A stretch of DNA of 64,000 nt from JANSXG01 sp024743075 (GTDB lineage: Bacteria; Planctomycetota; Phycisphaerae; Phycisphaerales; UBA1924): NCBI GenBank assembly GCA_042140185.1, contig CP159477.1, positions 2,046,001 to 2,110,000 of the forward strand, in the 5' to 3' direction. Shown one piece after another: positions 52,947 through 61,409 of the stretch; position 1 is the first letter of the stretch, and every line of letters starts with the position of its first letter. The translations under genes and the position numbers were made by a program. The notes under the pieces were generated by a model. It saw only the letters and a list, made by a program, of their open reading frames with translations. It was not told where the DNA came from and did no database searches.

Positions 52947-53172
52947 ATGAGTCAGATGGGAATGCAGATGCCCGGCGCTCAGCGCAAGAAAGGCCTCTCT
53001 GAACGTCTACACCGGCATGAGCCTCGTCGCGATGATCGCCCTGCTCGTCGCCACGATCTTCGTCTTCCGCGCTGCTCAGGTTGTCGCCCCTGAAGAGGGC
53101 GCCATGGGCGTGCTCAAGCTGCACGAACCCGGCAAGGACATCCGCAACCTGCCCAACGCCGGCAAGGACTGA
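52947..53172 (+). CDS. Small membrane protein, frameshifted
   Basis: Too short for most gene finders. Reading from the ATG gives MSQMGMQMPGAQRKKGL; after a 1-base shift near 52998 (CTCTCT) the frame continues NVYTGMSLVAMIALL, VATIFVFRAAQVV, then APEEGAMGVLKLHE...NAGKD and stop. The 226-base span equals 75 codons plus one base, so either one extra base or two missing bases explains it. The corrected protein has about 74 residues with one membrane helix. It follows the coiled-coil gene by 52 bases and is followed by a terminator, so the two probably form an operon. Function unknown. Confidence 0.65.
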
Positions 53173-53196
53173 TCCACCGACGAACGCTGACCTTCT

Positions 53197-53229
53197 CGCA
53201 CCCGGCCCGGCCGGGTGCGTTCGTTTTTG
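53197..53229 (+). terminator. Terminator of coiled-coil/small-membrane-protein operon
   Basis: A 9-10-base-pair stem (53197-53205 with 53211-53219) precedes TTCGTTTTT, 25 bases after the stop. Confidence 0.88.
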
Positions 53230-53474
53230 GGTGTGCGGGCTTCGCGTCGTGCGCCGCGCTCACTTCTGGCTGCCTCAAGCCCGGAGCGCCGATATTGCCC
53301 ATTGCCGACCGTCCATCGGCCTGCGCGGTCCCCGTTGCCCGTCCCCCGGCAGAAAGTGCGGGGGCGGACGCGCCAAGTCCCCGGGGATCGGGTAGTTTAA
53401 GCACCGATAAGAACGAGCAGACAAGCGGCTGACCACGGAATGGCGGCCCATAGTCCCTCGGGGAGATACGCGGC
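53230..53474. other. Non-coding region upstream of mreB
   Basis: After the terminator I see no coding frame on either strand. The mreB promoter should lie in the last 80 bases (GGGTAGTTTAAGCACC near 53390 is a possible AT-richer core), but no clear -10/-35 pair is visible. Confidence 0.4.
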
Positions 53475-54524
53475 GTGAGGCTTCATTCGCTGCTGAGTTG
53501 GTTCAGCGTTGACATGGGAATCGACCTCGGCACCTGCAACACGCTGGTCTGCGTGCGCGGTGAGGGGATCGTCCTCAACGAGCCGTCCGTCGTCGCGGTC
53601 CGCAAGGGCACGAATGAGGTGCTCAACAACGGGCAGGCGGTCGGCTGGCGCGCCAAGGAAATGCTCGGTAAAACGCCCGGCTCCATCACCGCCATCCGGC
53701 CGCTCAAGGACGGCGTGATCTCCGACTTCGAAATCACCGAGGCGATGCTCAGTTACTTCATCCGCAAGGTGAACGGCCGGGCCCGCCTCATCGGCCCTCG
53801 CGTCGTCATCGCGGTCCCCTCGGGCATCACTGCCGTCGAGAAGCAGGCGGTCGAGCAGTCGGCCCAGCGGGCCGGCGCCCGCATCGTCTACTTGGTCGAA
53901 GAACCCGTTGCCGCCGCAATCGGCGCGGGCCTGCCGTTCGCGGAACCGACCGCGAGCATGATCGTGGACATCGGCGGCGGCACGACCGAGGTCGCCATCA
54001 TGTCGCTGGCCGACATCGCCGTCTGTGAGTCCGTCCGCGTTGCGGGCGACGACATGGACGAGGCGATCATGGCCCACATGAAGAAGAACTACAACCTGAT
54101 GATCGGTGAGCAGACCGCCGAGCGCATCAAAATCGAGATCGGCTCGGCCGCTCCGGTCGGCGAAGAGACTTCGATGGAAGCTCGCGGTCGTGACATGATC
54201 AGCGGCCTGCCACGCAAGACCGTCGTGACCAGCGAAGAGATCCGCGAAGCGTTGCAGGAACCGGTGAACTCGATCGTCGAAGCCGTTACCCGAACGCTCG
54301 AGCGTGCCGAGCCTGAGCTCGCGGCCGACCTCGTCGACAACGGCATCACGCTCGCTGGCGGCGGCGCGCTGCTCCGCGGGCTCGATGTCGTGCTTCAGAA
54401 CGCCACGGGCATGGAAGTCCGCGTCGCCGACGACCCGCTCAAATGCGTCGCCGAAGGGACCGCGATTTTCCTCGAGAACATCGAGGTCTGGAAGCACACG
54501 CTGGAGAGCAACCTCGACCACTGA
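53475..54524 (+). CDS. mreB: Rod-shape-determining actin homologue MreB
   Basis: 349 residues. An actin-like ATPase that organises wall synthesis at the membrane. Phosphate-1 motif GIDLGTCNTLVCVRGEGIVLNEPSVVA (residues 15-41), VVIAVPSGITAVEKQAVEQSAQRAGA, phosphate-2 MIVDIGGGTTEVAIMSL and adenosine motif ITLAGGGALLRGLD are all standard. The N-terminal MRLHSLLSWF is an amphipathic membrane-binding helix. The GTG at 53475 has GGGAG 9 bases upstream. mreC and mreD-like genes follow. Confidence 0.95.
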   Translation: MRLHSLLSWFSVDMGIDLGTCNTLVCVRGEGIVLNEPSVVAVRKGTNEVLNNGQAVGWRAKEMLGKTPGSITAIRPLKDGVISDFEITEAMLSYFIRKVNGRARLIGPRVVIAVPSGITAVEKQAVEQSAQRAGARIVYLVEEPVAAAIGAGLPFAEPTASMIVDIGGGTTEVAIMSLADIAVCESVRVAGDDMDEAIMAHMKKNYNLMIGEQTAERIKIEIGSAAPVGEETSMEARGRDMISGLPRKTVVTSEEIREALQEPVNSIVEAVTRTLERAEPELAADLVDNGITLAGGGALLRGLDVVLQNATGMEVRVADDPLKCVAEGTAIFLENIEVWKHTLESNLDH

Positions 54525-54578
54525 TCCCGCGGGTCCGCCGCAGCGCGAGCCCGCAGCCCAACAGGGAGCACCTGCTGC

Positions 54579-55487
54579 GTGAGGAACTCAAGGCAGTCAC
54601 CGAGTCCCGCAACGCTCCTCGGAGTGACGCTGCTCACGCTGCTGGTCCTCGCGCTCGCGCCGACTCGCTTCACCCGATGGGTCACGAGTTTCCGTGGCCC
54701 CGTCGAGGTCGCGATCGCGCCGGGAAAGGTAGTGCTGGAGAAGGCTTCGCGCGTGCTTCGTCCGCCCATGGTCGCGCCCGAAGTCCAGCGTGACGAACGA
54801 GAGCTCCGCGAGCAGTTCGACGACCTGCTGCGCCTGCATCTGCAGGCGGCACGCGAGAACCGCGAACTGCGCGAAGTGATCCGCAGCCTCCAAGCCGGCA
54901 CGCCGTACCCGGCGAGCGTTGGCGCACGCCGGCTCAGCACGCAGCGCCAGGGCATCAACCTGTCGACGGGTCTGGTGCAGGTGCGTGGAGGCAGTCGCGA
55001 CGGCGTCGTGCCCGGAACCATCGCGGTCGCGGCGTCGTCACAGCAGCTCATCGGCCAGGTCGTCGCGACCGACCTGGCGACCTCGTCGATCCGGCTGATC
55101 ACCGACCCGCGGATGCAACCCAACCTGATCGGCGCGATCGTGACGCCGCCGATCGATGAAGACTCGCTTCGGGAGCCTGACCGGTCCGCGGTTCAGGTCA
55201 CCGTCGAACTCCGCGCGACCGACGACGGCGTGCTGGTCTCCGAGCCCATCGGTTCGGTCGGCAAGCCCGAGGGGGTACTGGTCCCCGGCGCCGTCGTGCT
55301 CCTGCGCGATCCGACGTGGCCCGACACCGCCCAGTTCTTCACGATCGGTTTGGTCGAGACCGTCGAGGAACTGCCTCGGAATCCGGGCTTTATGCGGCTC
55401 ACCGTAAGACCGACCGGTCCGGAACTCGGGCGGGTCGGCTCGATGATCCTGCACATCCCCGGCGGCGATCCGGAGGGCTCCGGATGA
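54579..55487 (+). CDS. mreC: Rod-shape-determining protein MreC-like
   Basis: 302 residues. One membrane helix (residues 11-28, LLGVTLLTLLVLALAPT) is followed by a coiled coil (about 75-105, QRDERELREQFDDLLRLHLQAARENRELREVI) and a beta-barrel-like domain with INLSTGLVQVRGGSRDGVVPGTIAVAAS...LIGQVVATDLATSSIRLITDP, as in MreC. MreC links MreB to the wall-synthesis enzymes in the periplasm. GTG start with GGGAG upstream. Its TGA overlaps the next ATG. Confidence 0.88.
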   Translation: MRNSRQSPSPATLLGVTLLTLLVLALAPTRFTRWVTSFRGPVEVAIAPGKVVLEKASRVLRPPMVAPEVQRDERELREQFDDLLRLHLQAARENRELREVIRSLQAGTPYPASVGARRLSTQRQGINLSTGLVQVRGGSRDGVVPGTIAVAASSQQLIGQVVATDLATSSIRLITDPRMQPNLIGAIVTPPIDEDSLREPDRSAVQVTVELRATDDGVLVSEPIGSVGKPEGVLVPGAVVLLRDPTWPDTAQFFTIGLVETVEELPRNPGFMRLTVRPTGPELGRVGSMILHIPGGDPEGSG

Positions 55488-56047
55488 ACTGGATCGTTTT
55501 CACGATCTTCGCGTGGATCGCGATGGCCTTCGAGACGGGCTTCCGCGATGCGCTCGCGCTCGGCTCTTCGTCGATCTCGCCGTCGCTGGCGATGATTCTC
55601 ATGGCCTACGTCGCGCTGTGGGCGCCGATCCGCCACGCGCTCCCCGCCGCGATTGTCGTCGGTCTGCTGCTCGACTTCGGCGATCTGGTTCGAACTCCGG
55701 GTGCCGAGCCGGTGGTTGTGCTCGGTCGTCACGCGATCGGTTGCCTGCTCGCCTCCTACACGGTGGTTACCCTGCGGGGCATGATGTTCCGGCGCAACGT
55801 CGTCACGATCGTTGTCCTCGCCGGCGTGACCATGGCCCTGACTCAGATCGTTGCGATCGCGATGCTCAAGTTCCGCTCGCTGTACGACGTGATCATCGTC
55901 GACGACGCTGCAGCCCAGCTCGGCAGCCAACTCGGTTCGGCGATCTACACCGCGGCACTCGCGTTCATCGTCGGGCCGCTGCTGAACCGCATGAAGTGGC
56001 TGTTCGGCTTCACCGGCAGCGCACGGTCCAGTTTCCGCATGCCCTGA
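55484..56047 (+). CDS. Rod-shape-determining protein MreD-like membrane protein
   Basis: 187 residues with five hydrophobic helices and no signal peptide. MreD proteins have this size and topology but little sequence conservation, so the name rests mainly on position after mreC (ATGA overlap) and on the helix pattern (AIVVGLLLDFGDLVRTPG resembles the loop of MreD). It would complete the MreBCD complex. Confidence 0.7.
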   Translation: MNWIVFTIFAWIAMAFETGFRDALALGSSSISPSLAMILMAYVALWAPIRHALPAAIVVGLLLDFGDLVRTPGAEPVVVLGRHAIGCLLASYTVVTLRGMMFRRNVVTIVVLAGVTMALTQIVAIAMLKFRSLYDVIIVDDAAAQLGSQLGSAIYTAALAFIVGPLLNRMKWLFGFTGSARSSFRMP

Positions 56048-56075
56048 GCGATCTCGGGACCCGCTCGGCACCGGG

Positions 56076-56081
56076 TATAAT
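56076..56081 (+). promoter_or_regulatory. Consensus -10 element (TATAAT) upstream of hydroxylase gene
   Basis: A perfect TATAAT lies 63 bases before the ATG at 56145 and 28 bases after the mreD-like stop. No good -35 is seen 17 bases upstream. Confidence 0.55.
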
Positions 56082-56144
56082 GCCAGCGAGGCGGGCGCGC
56101 CGCTTCGAGCACGCATGCCCCACGATTGACGAGGAGCCGTTGCA

Positions 56145-57026
56145 ATGGATATGAGCGAGACCGCCAAAGCGTTGAAAAATTCACCGGTCATCGACTCGGA
56201 AGAAGCCCGGCTCGCCCAGGAAGCAGCGGACCGCTCCGCCCCGCTGCCCCCGGATCAGATCAACGTCGATTCGATGAAGATCACCCAGCACTGGGACAAA
56301 TACACCGACGAGAACCACGAGGTCTGGGGCATCCTGTACGAGAAGCGGATGGAGCACCTCGCGACCGCCGGGTCGAATGTGTTCCTGCAAGGCGCCGACA
56401 TCATCAATCTGAACAGGAAGCAGGTGCCGGACCTGCGCGATGTGAACGCGAACCTCCTTCCCAAGACAGGCTGGTCGAGCCACGGCGTGCCCGGGTATCT
56501 GCCGGCCAAATCGTTCTTCGCCTTTCTCGCGCAGCGACAGTTCCCGACGACCATCACGGTCCGTCCGAAGACGAGCATGGACTACCTGCCCGAGCCGGAC
56601 ATCATCCACGATGTATTCGGACACGTGCCGCTGCACGCCGACCCTGTGTTCGCCGACTTCCTGCAGACCTACGGCAAGGCGGCGCTGTACACGAACAACG
56701 AGGACCACACCACGCGCCTCGCTCGCCTGTTCTGGTTCACCGTCGAGTTCGGGCTGATCCACGAGGACGGCCGCACCAAGCTCTACGGTTCAGGGCTGAT
56801 CTCTTCCGACGGCGAAGGGCACCACGCGCTGGAGAGCGACAAGGTCGATCGGCGCAAGTTCGACCTGCAGAGGGTGTGCGATACCGACTTCGAGATCGAC
56901 CACTACCAGCCGATCCTGTACGTGCTCGACAGCTTCGAGCAACTGCGCGACGCGATGGTCACCTACGCCGAGCAGATCCTCGACGAGGTGGGACGACTCG
57001 ACGAACTGGAAACGATCTCCGGCTGA
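56145..57026 (+). CDS. phhA: Aromatic amino acid hydroxylase (phenylalanine 4-monooxygenase-like)
   Basis: 293 residues. It is a pterin- and iron-dependent monooxygenase that turns Phe into Tyr (or acts on a related ring). The iron-binding motif PEPDIIHDVFGHVPLH (His-x4-His) near 148-163 and the Glu in LFWFTVEFGLIHEDG near 200 complete the 2-His-1-Glu site. KTSMDYLPEPD and TGWSSHGVPGYLPAKSFFAFLAQRQFP are pterin-binding elements of the family. GAGGAG lies 10 bases before the ATG. No partner gene (dehydratase or pterin recycling) is adjacent. Confidence 0.88.
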   Translation: MDMSETAKALKNSPVIDSEEARLAQEAADRSAPLPPDQINVDSMKITQHWDKYTDENHEVWGILYEKRMEHLATAGSNVFLQGADIINLNRKQVPDLRDVNANLLPKTGWSSHGVPGYLPAKSFFAFLAQRQFPTTITVRPKTSMDYLPEPDIIHDVFGHVPLHADPVFADFLQTYGKAALYTNNEDHTTRLARLFWFTVEFGLIHEDGRTKLYGSGLISSDGEGHHALESDKVDRRKFDLQRVCDTDFEIDHYQPILYVLDSFEQLRDAMVTYAEQILDEVGRLDELETISG

Positions 57027-57038
57027 GCCGAGCCGCGG

Positions 57039-60000
57039 TCAATCCGGGAGCAGCCGACAGATGCCGTTCCGGCATTTCTTGCCGCGCTCGAACTCGCCGG
57101 CGAGCATCTTCCGGATGGACTCGTCGATCTTCTCGCGGACCTTGTCGATCCTGAGCGCGTCGAAACCGATCACGCCGCGCTCGCCGGTGGCGAGCAGCCA
57201 ATATTCCGCCACGCCCGAGGGCAGGTCTCCGTTTGCGGAACTCCCAGGCTCGACGAGTTCGGGAAGGGCCATCGCGTAGATCGCCATCTGGAGGTCGGAC
57301 TTGTCGGGTTCCAGAAGTCGCTTGCTGGCCTTACCGGTCTTGTAATCGATCACACGCCAAGCGCCACCGTCGAGCCGATCGACCCGGTCGATCTTCGCAA
57401 TGATGGTGTGGGTCTGTTTGTCGAGCGTGTAGGGCAGTTTGACAGTCTCTTCGAGGTAGATCGGCTCGTCCTGATCGCTGTGCAACCGGAGGTAGGCCTT
57501 CTCGAGCTGCGACTTGATCCGGTCGAGTTCACTCCGATCCATCGGCAGGTGGCGTGGCCACGAATTCTCAAACTCCGCTTCGGCCAGTTTCTGCAGGTCG
57601 GTCAGCCCTGGCAGTTGCGTCCCCTCTGCCTCGGCGAGTTTGAAGCGCCGGTAGAACAGTTCGAGCGCCTTGTGGGCGATGTCGCCGACGCTCAGCGCGG
57701 TGGTCTTCGGCTCGTCGAGCCGGAGCACATACTTCACGTAAAAGCAACGCGGGCAGTGCGCAAACGCGTGCAACTGCGAGTAACTGAGCGACAGCGGACC
57801 GATCATCGGGCGTGTGCAGTCCATCGCGACCGACAGATCGGGCAACTGCGAGGAGAGCCGACGAACTCGAGCCGCGAGGCCCGCATCACCGTCGGGGACC
57901 AATTCTGAGGGCAAACGCCCCGTCGAACGGATGGACGCGATGGCCGGGATAACGCGCGCCGCATCGACAAGACGGTCAAGCAGGGCCTCGATCTCCTTCG
58001 GTTCCACTCCGGTGCGATCGAGGGCGTGCAGGACTCGCGTGGCCTCTTCCCACGCCTCGGTCGCGGTGCGGTTCACGGCGGCTTTGGCGGCGTCCACGCT
58101 GCGCAGTTCGTCGGCGAGCGCGTCCAGCCCCATGGCTTCGGCGGTATCGAGCACGGAATCGGAGTCCGTGGTCTGGAAGCCGAGGTGCGGTGCGTCCTGC
58201 GTGAGTTCGGGGTAGAAGCCGACGCCGCGAGACTTCTGGCGCTGCGCGATGAGCACGAGGCGACGTTCAGCGCGGGTGCACGCGACGAAGAACAGACGGC
58301 GCTCCTCATCGTCGGCGTTCGGCTCCGGGCGACCGGTGAACGACGCCGGGAGCGGCTCTTCGTCTCGGCCGCCGGCTCGATACGGGAAGCCGTGCGGTGA
58401 GCGGACGCGGGCGACGAAGACGGTGTCGAATTCCAGGCCCTTTGCCTTGTGCGCCGAGATGACGGTCACGGCGTCGCTCTCCTCGGCGTCGGCACCGGAC
58501 TCGTCGACGTTCTCGCGACTGGGGAAGGCGAACTCGCGCTCGGAGTCGTCGAGGTCCTGGTAGTAGTTCCAGAACGACTCGAGTGTCGGCGGCTGGTCGA
58601 ACTGGTCGAGGCGCTCTCGCGCGAACCGGATCATCTGGACGAGGTTCTCGACCCGCCGGGCCCGCTGCTCGCCGGGATGGTCGAGACCGGCGGGGACCGG
58701 CTCGTGCATGAGATTCGATCGACGAATGATGTCTTCGAGCACCGTATCAGCCGTTGCCGCGGACGCGATCTGTCGCAGTGACGCGAGGTTTTCGAAGAAT
58801 GTGTGGATCTCCGGGTCCTTGTCGTCGGGCTCGGTTGCGATGTGGTGCTCGACCCACGCACCAAAGGTCTCGGTGTTCGGCGTGTTCTCTGACTTGGCGC
58901 GTCGGTACAGCGTCGTCAGACGGCGGACCCGGTCCGGGTCCATCCGCTGGGGCCAGCGCACGAGGAGGCGTTGCAGTGCCGGTTCGTCCTCCGGATCGAT
59001 CAGAAGGCGCACCCACGCGAGCACATCGTGCACGGCCTCGTCGTCGAGCGGGGAGATCTCGCGCCGGCGGTCCACCTCGATGTCGTTCAGGCGCAGTTCG
59101 GCGGCGATCTCGTCGGCGAAGCCGTTGGTCCGCGTAATCACACCGAACGATGAGAAAGGCAGGTAGTCGCCCTGCTCCTCCGCGTCGGCCCGGGCTTTCT
59201 TGATGAGCGAGGCGATGACCTGCCCGGTCAGATTGTCATTGGCGACCTCCACGGTCTCGAGCACCCCGGCATCGCTCGGACCGTCCGGGTTCGCGCGGCT
59301 CTGCTTGTCGGGGGCGAAACGCTCGTTCGCCAACCCAATGACGGTGTTGCCGACCTCGATGACCTCCGGGCGAGAGCGGTAGTTGATCGACAACTCCACC
59401 TGTTCGGCGTTCGTCCAGATTTCGCGGAAGCGAGCGAAGGCCTTCGGGTCGCTGCCGCGGAAGGCGTAAATGGCCTGGTCATCGTCGCCGACGACGCAAA
59501 GGTCGGGCCCGGGACGTCCCTCGGCGCGCGGTGGGATGATCTGGCGGAGCATCTCGACCTGCGCGGCGTTCACATCCTGGAACTCGTCGACGACCACGTG
59601 ACGGACCTCGTCGCGGATGATGTTCCGGACGATCTCGCGCTTGCGCAGCAGCTCGGTGGGGAGCGTGATGAAGTCGTTGAAGGTGACGACCCTGGCCTGG
59701 CGTGACGCGGTTACGAACAGTTCGTAGGCCCGCGCGTTCTCGGCGAACATCCGCCGGCGCTCGGCCTCGGCGCTCAGGGCGGTCTCGTCGGCGTCCTCGC
59801 CCTCGACGGTCTGGCCGGAGTCGTTGAGACGCTCCCACTCGGCGGCGAAGTCGAGCGCGTCCTGAGGCGAGCGGGCGGCTTCCCGGCAGCGCTCGATGAA
59901 GGTCGCGATCGGCCCGATGAGCGCGTCCGTGCCCTCGGAGGCCCGGAACCGGTACAGGGCGTGCTCCTCGATGATCTTGCGCAGCAGCCGCCGGCGCTGG

Positions 60001-60428
60001 GCCGAATCCATGATGTCCGGGCGCTCGGGCAGGCCGAGCATGTCCGCGTAGCGAGCGATGAGGCGCGAGCCGAAGGCGTGGAAGGTGCCCATCTGAACGC
60101 GCGACGCCGCCTCCGGACCGACCATCTCCTCAAGGCGTTCGGTCATCTCCCCCGCCGCCTTGTTGGTGAAGGTCATGGCGAGGATGGACTCGGGCTTCGC
60201 GCCGTCGGCCAACAGCCGCAGGATCCGACCGATGATGGTCCGAGTCTTGCCGGTGCCCGGCCCGGCGAGGACGATCAGGGGCGAGCCGTCGTGGTCGACG
60301 GCCCGGCGCTGCTCGTCATTGAGCGAGAACTCTGCGAGAGCTTCCGCGGCCCGATCTCTGATCCGCTGCCTCGGGTCGGAGTCGCGGGTATCGGAGTTCA
60401 TCTCGAACAGTTCGCTGCCTTGGGACAT
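57039..60428 (-). CDS. UvrD/PcrA-type helicase fused to a C-terminal PD-(D/E)XK nuclease
   Basis: 1129 residues. Superfamily-1A helicase motifs: Walker A LAGPGTGKTRT (residues 54-64), Ia MTFTNKAAGEM, II VVDEFQDVNAAQ, III LCVVGDDDQAIYAFRGSDP, IV ELSINYRS, V VTVISAHKAKGLEFDTVFV and VI FFVACTRAERRL. From about residue 860 a RecB-like nuclease domain follows: SYSQLHAFAHCPRCFYVKYVLRL, then IIAKIDRVDRLDGGAWRVIDYKTGKASK (catalytic Asp and Lys) and a terminal CRNGIC. The Cys pairs at both ends resemble the iron-sulfur arrangement of AddB/Cas4 nucleases. It should unwind and trim DNA ends in repair. A TACGAT hexamer lies 6 bases before the start; there is no ribosome site. Confidence 0.9.
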   Translation of the reverse strand: MSQGSELFEMNSDTRDSDPRQRIRDRAAEALAEFSLNDEQRRAVDHDGSPLIVLAGPGTGKTRTIIGRILRLLADGAKPESILAMTFTNKAAGEMTERLEEMVGPEAASRVQMGTFHAFGSRLIARYADMLGLPERPDIMDSAQRRRLLRKIIEEHALYRFRASEGTDALIGPIATFIERCREAARSPQDALDFAAEWERLNDSGQTVEGEDADETALSAEAERRRMFAENARAYELFVTASRQARVVTFNDFITLPTELLRKREIVRNIIRDEVRHVVVDEFQDVNAAQVEMLRQIIPPRAEGRPGPDLCVVGDDDQAIYAFRGSDPKAFARFREIWTNAEQVELSINYRSRPEVIEVGNTVIGLANERFAPDKQSRANPDGPSDAGVLETVEVANDNLTGQVIASLIKKARADAEEQGDYLPFSSFGVITRTNGFADEIAAELRLNDIEVDRRREISPLDDEAVHDVLAWVRLLIDPEDEPALQRLLVRWPQRMDPDRVRRLTTLYRRAKSENTPNTETFGAWVEHHIATEPDDKDPEIHTFFENLASLRQIASAATADTVLEDIIRRSNLMHEPVPAGLDHPGEQRARRVENLVQMIRFARERLDQFDQPPTLESFWNYYQDLDDSEREFAFPSRENVDESGADAEESDAVTVISAHKAKGLEFDTVFVARVRSPHGFPYRAGGRDEEPLPASFTGRPEPNADDEERRLFFVACTRAERRLVLIAQRQKSRGVGFYPELTQDAPHLGFQTTDSDSVLDTAEAMGLDALADELRSVDAAKAAVNRTATEAWEEATRVLHALDRTGVEPKEIEALLDRLVDAARVIPAIASIRSTGRLPSELVPDGDAGLAARVRRLSSQLPDLSVAMDCTRPMIGPLSLSYSQLHAFAHCPRCFYVKYVLRLDEPKTTALSVGDIAHKALELFYRRFKLAEAEGTQLPGLTDLQKLAEAEFENSWPRHLPMDRSELDRIKSQLEKAYLRLHSDQDEPIYLEETVKLPYTLDKQTHTIIAKIDRVDRLDGGAWRVIDYKTGKASKRLLEPDKSDLQMAIYAMALPELVEPGSSANGDLPSGVAEYWLLATGERGVIGFDALRIDKVREKIDESIRKMLAGEFERGKKCRNGICRLLPD

Positions 60429-60434
60429 GGACGC

Positions 60435-60440
60435 ATCGTA
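60435..60440 (-). promoter_or_regulatory. Putative leaderless -10 (TACGAT) for helicase-nuclease gene
   Basis: Minus-strand TACGAT ends 6 bases before the ATG at 60428. Confidence 0.45.
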
Positions 60441-60486
60441 CTCATGGCTGAACGAGTCGCGGGTGCCGAAACGGGACGCATCGGTC

Positions 60487-60492
60487 TACACT
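60487..60492 (+). promoter_or_regulatory. Putative leaderless -10 (TACACT) for phosphatase gene
   Basis: TACACT ends 6 bases before the GTG at 60499. It diverges from the helicase-nuclease promoter across about 45 bases. Confidence 0.5.
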
Positions 60493-60498
60493 GCGTGC

Positions 60499-61008
60499 GT
60501 GAGTGACATACAGCTGTCAGTGAAATCCGTTCTTTTTGTATGCATGGGCAACATCTGTCGCTCGCCTCTGGCGGAGGGCGTGTTCCTGCACCTGCTGCGC
60601 GAGCGCGGGCTCGAAGACCATGTCCGCGTCGATTCTGCCGGCACCGGCGGGTGGCACGTTGGGAACCCGCCGGACCCGCGATCGGTCGCGGTGGCGACGA
60701 AGAACGGCATCGAATTACCTAGCCGGGCCAGGAAGATTTCCAGATCCGACTGGGAAGAATTCGACCTGATCATCGTGATGGACGACGACAACCATGCCGA
60801 CTGCCTCGATGCGGGGGCACCGGCGGATCGGCTGCGTCACCTTCGGAGTTTCGACCGTTCCGGGAACGGGGCGAACCTCGCAGTCCCCGACCCGTACTAC
60901 GGGGGAGACGACGGCTTCGATCGCGTCTACGAGATGGTCCGCGCATCCTGCGAGGGCCTCATTGAGCATCTCACGCAACCCTCGGCAACGGAGGCCGACC
61001 GTTCATGA
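60499..61008 (+). CDS. Low-molecular-weight protein tyrosine phosphatase family
   Basis: 169 residues. The active-site loop is VCMGNICRSPLAEG (Cys15, Arg21; C-x5-R-S) and the general acid is in DPYYGGDDGFDRVYEMV near 135. These define the LMW phosphotyrosine phosphatase family, which includes arsenate reductases. In bacteria they often regulate exopolysaccharide export, but no partner kinase is nearby. I chose the GTG at 60499 because it gives the usual N-terminus and lies 6 bases after TACACT. The stop overlaps the ATG of the next gene. Confidence 0.88.
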   Translation: MSDIQLSVKSVLFVCMGNICRSPLAEGVFLHLLRERGLEDHVRVDSAGTGGWHVGNPPDPRSVAVATKNGIELPSRARKISRSDWEEFDLIIVMDDDNHADCLDAGAPADRLRHLRSFDRSGNGANLAVPDPYYGGDDGFDRVYEMVRASCEGLIEHLTQPSATEADRS

Positions 61009-61376
61009 GCCCTATCACCCTGATCGCTTTCGGCATCGTCGGCGCGATCCTGCTTGAACTGCTCACGATCTACCTCCGCTTCGGCCGCCGGATGACGGCG
61101 CCGGAGAAGACGGCCTGGCTCGGGCGGATGACACGCGGCTACCGAGTCCACCACGGCTACCACGGCTTCACGCTCATCCCGGCCGGGATGCTCATCTTCC
61201 CCGGAGCGTTCGGCAAGTGGCTGGCGATCGCCGGCATCGCCCTGCTCCTCAGCGACGCGATCCACCATTTCATCGTGCTGAAATGGGTCACCGGGCACCA
61301 CGAATTCTGGGTGAAGTATCCGCCTCGCGAGATTCGGGCGGAGTACCCGGTCGAGGAATTGAAAAAGGCCGCGTGA
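61005..61376 (+). CDS. Small histidine-containing membrane protein
   Basis: 123 residues. Three hydrophobic helices (about 4-24, 55-75 and 77-95) carry several His at membrane edges: RVHHGYHGFTLIP, DAIHHFIVLKWVTGHHEF. The clustered His could bind metal or haem, but I recognise no family. It overlaps the phosphatase gene by ATGA, so the two are coupled. The stop lies inside the terminator hairpin of the convergent odhB gene. Confidence 0.6.
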   Translation: MSPITLIAFGIVGAILLELLTIYLRFGRRMTAPEKTAWLGRMTRGYRVHHGYHGFTLIPAGMLIFPGAFGKWLAIAGIALLLSDAIHHFIVLKWVTGHHEFWVKYPPREIRAEYPVEELKKAA

Positions 61377-61386
61377 AGGCGGCCTT
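61365..61386 (-). terminator. Terminator of odhB, overlapping the end of the small membrane-protein gene
   Basis: An 8-base-pair stem (61365-61372 with 61379-61386) runs into TTTTTC on the minus strand. It overlaps the stop codon of the plus-strand gene. Confidence 0.75.
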
Positions 61387-61409
61387 CGGGTCGTCAAGCG
61401 GTCGGCTGA

